Positions 1 through 5,964 of a DNA stretch of 6,430 nt are shown piece by piece. Made by a program: the position numbers and the translations under genes. Source of the stretch: a bacterium (GTDB lineage: Bacteria > Desulfobacterota > Binatia > UBA12015); the NCBI GenBank assembly GCA_018970825.1, contig JAGWVP010000189.1:1-6430 (forward strand). Direction: 5' to 3'. The notes beneath the pieces were generated by a model, which worked only from the letters and a program-made list of their open reading frames with translations, was not told where the DNA came from and made no database searches. How positions within the stretch are numbered: the first letter of the stretch is position 1; every line of letters starts with the position of its first letter.

Positions 1-480
1 TTCGCGATCAACTCGTCGGCGACGGTGGCCGGCATGTACTACGTCGACGGCGATGGCGTCGGTCACAGCTTCGTCCAGGAAAGCGACGGGACGACCACGA
101 CGATCGACGCGCCCGCGGCGGCGTACACGCAGGTGGTTGCGATCAATGCCTCCGGAAGCGTCGCGGGGAACTACGGGGATGCCTCCCTGGTCCGCCATGG
201 CTTCCTTCGCAGCGCGGCGGGGACCTTGACCTCGGTGGATCCGACCGACTCCGCCGGGACCTGGCTGACCGGACTCGCCGCCTCCGGACAGGCGGTCGGC
301 TACTACCGCTACCTCGGGCTCGACAAGGGATTCACGCGGCTTCCCGACGGAACGATCACGGTCGTCGACCCGCCGTCCGCCGTCGACGTTCGACCGAAGG
401 GGATCGACGCCGCGGGCACCATCGCGGGTTCGTACACCGACCAGGTGAGCGGCGTCCGCACGGGGTTCGTGCTCGCGGCC
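1..480 (+). repeat. Four degenerate HAF-type protein repeats
   Basis: Protein-level repeats with a period of about 43-45 codons start near nt 1, 136, 268 and 397. The cores read AINSSATVAGMYY, AINASGSVAGNYG, GLAASGQAVGYYR and GIDAAGTIAGSYT. The first three continue into a segment ending in a Thr-rich strand before a D-P or D-A pair, while the fourth breaks off into a Pro-rich linker (EPPTPDP) leading to the Ig-like domain. The first unit may be cut by the window edge, so the true repeat number is unknown. DNA identity between units is low, so these are old repeats rather than a recent expansion. Confidence 0.75.
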
Positions 481-771
481 GAGCCGCCGACTCCCGACCC
501 ATTCCAGATCCTCACGACGAGCCTCCCGGCGGCGGCGCGAAAGACGCGCTACTCGACCAGGCTCGCGACGGCCAACGGCGTGGGGGCGGTGAAGTGGAGA
601 TGGATCACCTACCTCCCCGCCGGTCTCCGACTCGCGAAAGGTGGAGTGATCAGCGGCATCCCGAGCAGGCGGATCTACCCGTCCAAGTACTATTTCACCC
701 TGGAGGCGACCGACTCGAGCAAGCCCACGCCCCAGACGGCGACCGCGCGCATCTCGATCGAGATCCAATAG
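1..771 (+). CDS. HAF-repeat protein with C-terminal putative Ig (He_PIG) domain, 5'-truncated
   Basis: The frame is open from the first base, so the start and any signal peptide lie upstream. A GTG at 25 and an ATG at 34 are in frame but fall inside a repeat, so neither is a credible start. Four degenerate repeats of about 43-45 residues begin near nt 1, 136, 268 and 397. Each follows an (A/G)I(N/D)xxGxxxGxY pattern, then H/K-G/S-F, then a G-T-hydrophobic-hydrophobic-D tail; this matches the HAF extracellular repeat family. From about nt 502 to the stop there is an Ig-like domain with the He_PIG signature LPAGLRL followed by GxISGIP and a YYFTLEATD strand. Such proteins are usually secreted or surface-exposed, and a binding or adhesive role is inference only. 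No catalytic residues are seen. The TAG stop faces the SDR gene on the other strand, 16 bp away. Confidence 0.8.
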   Translation, partial: FAINSSATVAGMYYVDGDGVGHSFVQESDGTTTTIDAPAAAYTQVVAINASGSVAGNYGDASLVRHGFLRSAAGTLTSVDPTDSAGTWLTGLAASGQAVGYYRYLGLDKGFTRLPDGTITVVDPPSAVDVRPKGIDAAGTIAGSYTDQVSGVRTGFVLAAEPPTPDPFQILTTSLPAAARKTRYSTRLATANGVGAVKWRWITYLPAGLRLAKGGVISGIPSRRIYPSKYYFTLEATDSSKPTPQTATARISIEIQ

Positions 772-787
772 GCGGACGGGTCGCCCC

Positions 788-1585
788 TCACCCCAGCAGG
801 AACGTCCCCCCGTCGAGCACGAGCGTCTGCCCGGTCATGTAGCTCGATGCGTCCGAGGCGAGGAACACCGCCGCGCCCGCGATCTCCTCGGGCTCCGCGT
901 GGCGGCGCAGCGCTGCGCGAGCCACGGCCGGGTCGCGGATCGCAGGGTTCGTGAGCAGCGCCTCGGCCATCCGGGTCGCGACCAGCCCCGGCGCGATCGC
1001 GTTCGCGCGCACGCCGATCGACCCGAGCTCGCGTGCCAGCACTTGCGTGAGCGAGACGAGCCCCGCCTTGCTGACGCAGTAGGCGCCGAGCCCGGGGGCC
1101 ACGTCGAGCCCGCCGACCGACGCCACGTTCACGATCGAGCCCGCGACGCCGTTGGCGCGGAACGACCTGGCCGCCTCCTGGCAGGCGACGAACGGCCCCT
1201 TCAGGTTCACGTCGAAGATCTTGTCCCAGGCGCGCTCGCCGAGCTCCGCGAGCGGCGTCATGAGCGGGTTCGTGCCGGCGTTGTTCACCAGCACGTCGAG
1301 CCCGCCGAGCTCGCGCGCCGCCTCGATCACGGTCGAGCGGACCTCGTCGGTCCGGCCGACGTGGCACGGCAGCACGATCGCGCGGCGCCCCAGCGCCTCG
1401 ACCTCGCGCGCCACCTCGAGCAGTCCCTCGCGCCGCCGCGAGACCAGCGCCAGGTCCGCCCCGGCCTCGGCCATCGCGAGCGCGATCGCGCGGCCGATGC
1501 CGCGCGAGGCGCCCGTCACGATCGCGCGCTTGCCGTCGAGCCGGAAGCGCCCGAGCGCGCTCCGCGGTGTCGTGTCGTCACCCAT
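788..1585 (-). CDS. Short-chain dehydrogenase/reductase (SDR) family oxidoreductase
   Basis: This 265-residue protein has the length of a classical SDR. Visible motifs are the cofactor glycine motif TGASRGIG (residues 24-31), NNAG (101-104), the structural Asn127, and catalytic Ser156, Tyr169 and Lys173 (YCVSK). A C-terminal MTGQTLVLDGG segment is typical of FabG-like and glucose-1-dehydrogenase-like members. The second strand ends in SRRR (49-52) without an acidic residue, which favours NADP(H) over NAD(H). The substrate cannot be read from the sequence; the NNAGTNP stretch resembles DHRS4-like carbonyl reductases. The frame runs further upstream to 1777, but ATG 1585 is chosen because it gives a normal N-terminus and has a purine-rich ribosome site just before it. 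It lies 11 nt after the suhB-like stop, so the two genes are probably co-transcribed and translationally coupled. Confidence 0.93.
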   Translation of the reverse strand: MGDDTTPRSALGRFRLDGKRAIVTGASRGIGRAIALAMAEAGADLALVSRRREGLLEVAREVEALGRRAIVLPCHVGRTDEVRSTVIEAARELGGLDVLVNNAGTNPLMTPLAELGERAWDKIFDVNLKGPFVACQEAARSFRANGVAGSIVNVASVGGLDVAPGLGAYCVSKAGLVSLTQVLARELGSIGVRANAIAPGLVATRMAEALLTNPAIRDPAVARAALRRHAEPEEIAGAAVFLASDASSYMTGQTLVLDGGTFLLG

Positions 1586-1599
1586 CGTCTCCCTCCTCA
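1586..1599 (-). promoter_or_regulatory. SDR ribosome binding site abutting the suhB-like stop codon
   Basis: Read on the minus strand, the suhB-like TGA stop (1599-1597) is followed at once by GGAGGGAGACG and then the SDR ATG (1585-1583). The GGAGGG Shine-Dalgarno core is about 5 nt from the start codon. This decides the SDR start and suggests that ribosomes ending on the first gene can initiate on the second. Confidence 0.75.
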
Positions 1600-2466
1600 G
1601 CGGTGCCCGTCGAGGGCGCCCAGGATCCCGACCAGCGCCTCGTGGACGGGCCCGTTCGTCGCGAGCGTCTGTCGGGCGTCGACTCCCGGGTCTCGGCCCG
1701 CGAAATCGCTCGTGCGGCCGCCGGCGCGGCGCACGAGCAGCGTGCCCGCCGCCACGTCCCAGGGCTTCAAGCCCCATTCCCAGAACGCGTCCACGCGACC
1801 GCAGGCGACCCAGGCGAGGTCGAGGGCCGCGGCCCCGATTCGCCGGACGTCGCGGCAGCGCACCATCATCTCGCGGAAGGACCGCAGGTAGAGGTCGACG
1901 CGCTCGCGCCGGTCGTACGGGAAGCCGGTCGCGACGAGGCAGGCGCCCGGGTCGACCTCCGCGCTGGTCGCGATCACCTCGTCGTTGCGGGTCGCCGGTT
2001 CCTCGACGGTCGCCCGGAAGAGCTCGTCGCGCATCGGGTCGTAGACGATGCCGACCAGAGCGCGGCCGCGGCGGGCGGAGTCCGCCGCGAGCGGGTCGCG
2101 CGGGTCGAGCCCCGCCACGGCGGCGATCGAGACCGCGAACTGCGGCAACCCGTGCGCGAAATTGGTCGTCCCGTCGAGCGGGTCGACCACCCAGTGGAGC
2201 GGGGCGCGGCCGGGCGGGGGGGCGCCCGCCTCGGCGGACCGGGCCCCGCCTTCCTCGGTCACCAGCAGGTCGCCCGGGAAGGCTTCGCGCAGACGCCGGG
2301 AGATGAGCGCGTCGGCCGCCCGGTCGGTGTCGGTGACGAGGTCGACCGGGGCCGACTTCGTGGCGATGCGCCGCGGGGCGGCGAAGTTCGCCCGGATGAT
2401 GGCGCCGGCCTCGCGGGCGATCCCGGCGGCGACGTCGGCTGCGTGGCGCAGGGCGTCCCCTTCCAT
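1597..2466 (-). CDS. suhB: Inositol monophosphatase family protein (SuhB-like)
   Basis: This is a 289-residue Mg2+-dependent phosphatase of the FIG/IMPase superfamily. Metal-binding motifs are present: TEE around Glu71 (67-74), the signature DPLDGTTNF (95-103, with Asp95 and Asp98), and the C-terminal motif KPWDVAAG (234-241) with Asp237. An upstream DLVTDTD (42-48) is also family-typical. Likely substrates are inositol-1-phosphate or related sugar phosphates. SuhB also has a role in rRNA transcription antitermination in E. coli, but the sequence does not show which role applies here. The length is slightly above the usual 260-270 because of an extra segment around 119-135 and an N-terminal-half loop at 75-89. 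The loop that normally reads GxGAxxNG is replaced by EEPATRND (155-162). The start at 2466 has a GAGG about 8 nt upstream. It is divergent from tRNA-Gln and first in a two-gene unit with the SDR. Confidence 0.92.
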   Translation of the reverse strand: MEGDALRHAADVAAGIAREAGAIIRANFAAPRRIATKSAPVDLVTDTDRAADALISRRLREAFPGDLLVTEEGGARSAEAGAPPPGRAPLHWVVDPLDGTTNFAHGLPQFAVSIAAVAGLDPRDPLAADSARRGRALVGIVYDPMRDELFRATVEEPATRNDEVIATSAEVDPGACLVATGFPYDRRERVDLYLRSFREMMVRCRDVRRIGAAALDLAWVACGRVDAFWEWGLKPWDVAAGTLLVRRAGGRTSDFAGRDPGVDARQTLATNGPVHEALVGILGALDGHR

Positions 2467-2570
2467 TCGCGATCCTCTAGCGGCGGCCCCTCGTCGAGTC
2501 GACCGGGGGCCCGGACCTCTGGCGGCTGCGGGCGGAGACCGCTAGAAGGCGGCCCGGCGCCGGGCGAGGG
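2467..2570. promoter_or_regulatory. Divergent intergenic region between suhB-like gene and tRNA-Gln, rich in inverted repeats
   Basis: This 104-bp segment must carry promoters for both directions unless transcription enters from further away. I see no convincing -35/-10 pair on either strand. It contains an 8-bp inverted repeat (TCTAGCGG at 2476-2483 and CCGCTAGA at 2539-2546), an 11-bp palindrome with a central G (GTCGAGTCGAC, 2493-2503), CCGGG/CCCGG arms (2503-2514), and a perfect 14-bp palindrome at 2552-2565. High GC makes chance palindromes common, so the operator reading is inference. Confidence 0.4.
2552..2565. repeat. 14-bp perfect palindrome just upstream of tRNA-Gln
   Basis: GCCCGGCGCCGGGC equals its own reverse complement and ends 5 bp before the first base of the tRNA. 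It could be a protein-binding site, a structured 5' leader of the pre-tRNA, or simply GC-rich chance. Confidence 0.5.
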
Positions 2571-2643
2571 TGGGCGGTCGCCAAGTTGGTAAGGCACCGG
2601 ACTTTGGCTCCGGCATTCGAAGGTTCGAATCCTTCCCGCCCAG
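2571..2643 (+). tRNA. tRNA-Gln (anticodon TTG)
   Basis: A complete cloverleaf can be drawn. The acceptor stem TGGGCGG (2571-2577) pairs with CCGCCCA (2636-2642). The D-stem is GCC/GGC (2580-2582 with 2593-2595) around a 10-nt loop containing the GG pair. The anticodon stem CCGGA/TCCGG (2597-2601 with 2609-2613) encloses the loop CTTTGGC, giving anticodon TTG at 2604-2606. The T-stem GAAGG/CCTTC (2619-2623 with 2631-2635) encloses TTCGAAT. The variable loop is 5 nt. The U1-A72 closing pair and the G73 discriminator agree with known glutamine identity elements. CCA is not encoded; the gene is followed by TTTCG, so CCA must be added by nucleotidyltransferase. It lies 63 bp upstream of prs in the same orientation with no terminator between, so co-transcription followed by RNase P and 3' processing is likely. 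Confidence 0.96.
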
Positions 2644-2706
2644 TTTCGCCGTTCCCGCCCGAACCCAAGCACTTCCATCGCGATCACGAGAGGTCCAGGG
2701 TCCCCC

Positions 2707-3681
<975 letters not shown>

Positions 3682-3682
3682 C

Positions 3683-3737
3683 GGGGTCGGCTCGCGTTCG
3701 GCACCCCCGCAGGGGGCCGACTCGCGTTCGGGCCCCC
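3683..3737 (+). repeat. Tandem imperfect 25-bp direct repeats forming two hairpins (prs-rplY spacer)
   Basis: Copies at 3683-3707 and 3713-3737 match at 21 of 25 positions and share the exact core CTCGCGTTCGG with a 30-bp period. Each copy can fold on itself. In copy 1, GGGGT (3683-3687) pairs with ACCCC (3703-3707). In copy 2, GGGGGC (3712-3717) pairs with GCCCCC (3732-3737), extended by CGA/TCG (3718-3720 with 3728-3730) across a bulged G. An alternative hairpin, CCCCC-GCA-GGGGG (3704-3716), bridges the two copies. No T-tract follows, so this is not a standard intrinsic terminator. The structure ends 11 bp before the rplY Shine-Dalgarno GGAG (3749-3752), so it could influence rplY expression or protect the prs 3' end; both are inference. 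Confidence 0.7.
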
Positions 3738-3760
3738 GATCTGCTTTCGGAGACCGGATC

Positions 3761-4453
3761 ATGGAGACGCTCATCATCGAAGTCGAGGCCAGGGAGGCGG
3801 CCGGCAAGGGCCCGGCGCGCCGCACCCGCGTGAAGGGACTCATGCCCGCCGTGTTCTACGGGCCGAAGGCCGCCGCCCGCGCGATCGCGGTCGACGCGAA
3901 GACCTTCAACAACCGGATCGCCCACCTCGAGGGCTCCCACCTGATCGAGCTGCGGTCGTCCGACGCGTCGCTGAACGCGAAGAAGGTGCTGCTGCGCGAC
4001 ATCCAGTTCGACCCGGTCGCCGGCCGGCCGCTCCACGCCGACTTCTACGAAGTCGACCTGACCAGGCCCATCCAGGTGCGCGTGCCGCTCCACCTCGAGG
4101 GCAAGGCGGCAGGTGTCACGCTCGGCGGCATCCTGCAGCCGATCCTGCGCGAGGTCATGGTCTCCTGCCTCCCGACGCAGATTCCGGAGTTCCTCGTCCA
4201 CGACGTCACCTCGCTCGGCATGCACGAGTCCGCGCACCTCGACGAATTGAAACTGCCCGAGGGCGTCTCGATCGTCTCGCGCGAGAACGAAGCCTTCGTC
4301 ACCATCGTCGCACCGGCTGCCGAGGAGAAGAAGGCGGCCGAGGGCGCGGAGGGCGCGGCGGCCGCGGGGGCCGACGGCGACAAGAAGGCTGCCGACGCGA
4401 AGAAGGCCGGGGACGCGAAGAAGCCCGAGGCCAAGAAGGACGCGAAGAAGTAG
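3761..4453 (+). CDS. rplY: 50S ribosomal protein L25/general stress protein Ctc family
   Basis: This protein binds 5S rRNA in the central protuberance of the large subunit. At 230 residues it is the long two-domain TL5/CTC form rather than the short E. coli L25. The N-terminal 5S-binding domain (about 1-95) includes GKGPARRTR (15-23), LMPAVFYG (27-34) and HADFYEVD (92-99). The C-terminal domain (about 100-183) includes the typical AGVTLGGILQ (117-126), LPTQIPEF (137-144) and LKLPEGV (163-169). A tail of about 45 residues (184-230) is almost entirely Ala, Lys, Glu, Asp and Gly, and is presumably disordered. GGAG at 3749-3752, 8 nt from the ATG, supports this start. It sits between prs and pth, the usual place for this family. 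The short GTG-to-stop gap downstream suggests that pth is read from the same message. Confidence 0.96.
   Translation: METLIIEVEAREAAGKGPARRTRVKGLMPAVFYGPKAAARAIAVDAKTFNNRIAHLEGSHLIELRSSDASLNAKKVLLRDIQFDPVAGRPLHADFYEVDLTRPIQVRVPLHLEGKAAGVTLGGILQPILREVMVSCLPTQIPEFLVHDVTSLGMHESAHLDELKLPEGVSIVSRENEAFVTIVAPAAEEKKAAEGAEGAAAAGADGDKKAADAKKAGDAKKPEAKKDAKK
4394..4450 (+). repeat. Short direct repeats encoding the Lys/Ala-rich tail of L25
   Basis: The 12-mer GACGCGAAGAAG occurs exactly three times, at 4394-4405, 4412-4423 and 4439-4450. Each encodes D-A-K-K. Related AAGAAG units lie between and before them. This is simple-sequence expansion inside the rplY 3' end, and the copy number is likely to vary among relatives. 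Confidence 0.8.
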
Positions 4454-4474
4454 CGTCGGCGCTCCGGCGTTGCG

Positions 4475-5113
4475 GTGTCATCCCGGGCGATCATCGGACT
4501 GGGCAACCCGGGGGCCCGCTACGCGGGTACCCGCCACAATGCGGGCTTCCTCGTCGTCGAACGCCTCGCCGCGCGCCACGCCCTGTCCTGGCGAACCGGT
4601 GCCGACGGGCTCGCCCGGGTGGCCGACGGCCGGATCGGGGGCGTCGAGGTAAGGCTCGTCGAGCCGCTCACCTTCATGAACCGGAGCGGTGAAGTGCTCC
4701 CCGAGCAGGCTCCCGGGATCTCACCGGCCGACCTGCTCGTCGTCCACGACGAGGTGGACCTGCCCTTCGCCCGGCTGAAGCTCAAGTCCGGGGGTGGGAA
4801 TGCCGGGCACCGGGGCCTCCGGTCGATCCAGGAGCACCTCGGGGGCGAGGCCGGCTTCGCCCGGCTCCGGGTCGGAGTGGGGCGGCCTCCCGCCGGGATC
4901 GACACGGCGGACTGGGTCCTGGCGGACTTCGCGGGCCCGGAACGGGACCGCCTGGCGGAGGTCTTCGAGGCTGCCGCCGACGGCTGCGAGGCCTGGCTCA
5001 CCCTCGACCCGGTCGCGGCGACGAACCGGGTGAACGCGCCCCCGCTCGCGTCCTCCCGCGACGGGGAGGGCGCCGGCGAAGGTCCCGGCGGGCTTCCCCC
5101 CGTCAAGCCTTGA
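4475..5113 (+). CDS. pth: Peptidyl-tRNA hydrolase
   Basis: This enzyme cleaves the ester bond of peptidyl-tRNAs that drop off ribosomes, releasing tRNA for reuse; it is cytoplasmic and monomeric in the family. The 212-residue protein opens with IIGLGNPGARY (6-16) and TRHNAGF (19-25). His21 is the catalytic histidine and Asn11 corresponds to E. coli Asn10. FMNRSG (67-72) carries Asn69, and HDEVDLP (91-97) carries Asp92. In the next motif, GNAGHRGLRSI (108-118), Arg113 occupies the position of E. coli Asn114. The family end AATNRVNAP is followed by an extra Gly/Pro-rich tail of about 20 residues, making the protein longer than the usual 190. The GTG at 4475 is the only start giving a normal N-terminus, and I see no clear Shine-Dalgarno before it. 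It lies 21 nt after rplY, so coupled translation is plausible. Confidence 0.95.
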   Translation: MSSRAIIGLGNPGARYAGTRHNAGFLVVERLAARHALSWRTGADGLARVADGRIGGVEVRLVEPLTFMNRSGEVLPEQAPGISPADLLVVHDEVDLPFARLKLKSGGGNAGHRGLRSIQEHLGGEAGFARLRVGVGRPPAGIDTADWVLADFAGPERDRLAEVFEAAADGCEAWLTLDPVAATNRVNAPPLASSRDGEGAGEGPGGLPPVKP

Positions 5114-5164
5114 GCCGGCGGCGCCCCGCTGTTAGACGGCTCCTTTCCCCGGAGGCTTTCCAGA
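5114..5164 (+). promoter_or_regulatory. rpsF leader with Shine-Dalgarno partly paired with an upstream CTCC
   Basis: A strong GGAGG (5151-5155) lies 9 nt before the rpsF ATG, making it the best ribosome site of the cluster. An upstream CTCC (5140-5143) can pair with GGAG (5151-5154) across a 7-nt loop, and a CCGG sequence (5149-5152) overlaps the site. S6:S18 autoregulatory leaders containing a CCG element are known upstream of rpsF in many bacteria. Whether this short spacer forms one cannot be decided by eye. No promoter is recognised. Confidence 0.35.
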
Positions 5165-5587
5165 ATGCGTTCCTACGAGGCGATGATTGCCTATCACCCG
5201 GACACCGGCGAGACCGGCGTCAAGGACCAGCTCGAGCGCGCCAAGCAGATCATCGCGGGCGCGGGCGGCGAGGTCTCTCAGACCGTCGACTGGGGATCGC
5301 GCGATCTCGCGTACCGCATCGAGAAGCAGCGTCGCGGCCAGTTCCACGTGGTCGCGTTCCGCGGCACCGGTGCCACGGTCGCCGAGCTCGAGCGCAACCT
5401 GCGCATCTCCGACCACGTCCTGCGCTACATCACGGTGCAGGTCGACCCGAACCGGCCCACCCTCGAGCCGCCGCGTCCCCGACGCGAGTTCGGCCCCGGC
5501 GAGGGCGACGGACCCGAGGGCGGCGCGCCCGTGGGCGAGGGCGGTGCGATGGATCCCGGCGACATCGAGTCGCCCGAGCTTTCCTGA
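5165..5587 (+). CDS. rpsF: 30S ribosomal protein S6
   Basis: This platform protein of the small subunit binds 16S rRNA as a heterodimer with S18. The 140-residue protein begins with the typical MRSYEAMIAYHPDT. The conserved centre DWGSRDLAYRIEKQRRGQF (residues 42-60) corresponds to the family pattern WGxRxLAYxIxK, and a later stretch reads LERNLRISDHVLRYITVQVD. The globular domain ends near residue 96. A tail of about 40 residues rich in Pro, Gly, Glu and Asp follows and is presumably disordered. E. coli S6 also has an acidic C-terminus that RimK extends with glutamates, but no such end is evident here. GGAGG 9 nt upstream supports ATG 5165. It is followed by rpsR after 13 nt, without the ssb or priB gene found between them in some other phyla. 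Confidence 0.97.
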   Translation: MRSYEAMIAYHPDTGETGVKDQLERAKQIIAGAGGEVSQTVDWGSRDLAYRIEKQRRGQFHVVAFRGTGATVAELERNLRISDHVLRYITVQVDPNRPTLEPPRPRREFGPGEGDGPEGGAPVGEGGAMDPGDIESPELS

Positions 5588-5600
5588 ACGAGCGTGACCC

Positions 5601-5936
5601 ATGGCTGACGAGAGAGACAGGGATTTCGGTCGCCCCGGCGGCGCTTCCGGTGGCGGCGACGACCGTCGTCGCGGCCCGCGCGGTCGCTCGGAAGACGGCA
5701 ACCCGTTCCGCCGTCGCGGCGGACGTCGCAAGGTCTGCCGGTTCTGCGCCGAGAAGACGCTCGTGATCGACTTCAAGGACGTGCGCACGCTCGGCAACTT
5801 CATCACCGAACGCGGCAAGATCATCCCGAGCCGGATCACCGGCAACTGCGCCCGCCACCAGCGGCGACTCACGACGGCCATCAAGCGCGCGCGCACCACG
5901 GCGCTGCTGCCGTTCACGCTCCTGCTGCGCTCCTGA
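5601..5936 (+). CDS. rpsR: 30S ribosomal protein S18, zinc-ribbon (C+) type with N-terminal extension
   Basis: This is the S6 partner in the small-subunit platform. The conserved core runs from about residue 42 to 107: RRKVCRFCAEK (42-52), FIDFKDV-like IDFKDV (56-61), GKIIPSRITG (72-81), NCARHQRRLTTAIKRAR (82-98) and ALLPF. Cys46, Cys49, Cys83 and His86 form a CxxC...CxxH set that could bind zinc, so this is the C+ version; many bacteria have S18 lacking these ligands. The total of 111 residues exceeds the usual 75-80 because of an N-terminal extension rich in Arg, Gly and Asp. ATG 5601 has only a weak purine stretch upstream. In-frame starts nearer the core were not seen, and the 13-nt gap to rpsF favours translational coupling. 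The last residues, TLLLRS, extend slightly past the usual end. Confidence 0.96.
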   Translation: MADERDRDFGRPGGASGGGDDRRRGPRGRSEDGNPFRRRGGRRKVCRFCAEKTLVIDFKDVRTLGNFITERGKIIPSRITGNCARHQRRLTTAIKRARTTALLPFTLLLRS

Positions 5937-5964
5937 CGCGGCGCGCTCAACCGGAACCGGATCC

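Noticed and set aside
771..788. Possible bidirectional terminator between the HAF gene and the SDR gene
   Set aside because: Only a 4-bp GGCG/CGCC stem can be drawn (771-774 with 782-785), and no T-tract follows on either strand.
1586..1777. Extension of the SDR gene by 64 codons to a start at 1777
   Set aside because: The added residues are Arg/Gly/Pro-rich, overlap the end of the suhB-like gene, and the ATG at 1585 has a good ribosome site and gives the normal SDR N-terminus.
899..2592. Long plus-strand open frames (330, 384 and 341 codons) opposite the SDR and suhB-like genes
   Set aside because: Their translations are Arg/Pro/Gly-rich low-complexity sequence with no family motifs, as expected for shadows of GC-rich genes whose opposite strand shows full-length conserved domains.
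2644..2706. Terminator or separate promoter between tRNA-Gln and prs
   Set aside because: No stable hairpin with a T run and no recognisable -35/-10 pair was seen in this 63-bp spacer.
3683..3737. CRISPR-like array
   Set aside because: There are only two copies with a 5-bp gap between them and no spacers, so the arrangement is a tandem hairpin repeat.
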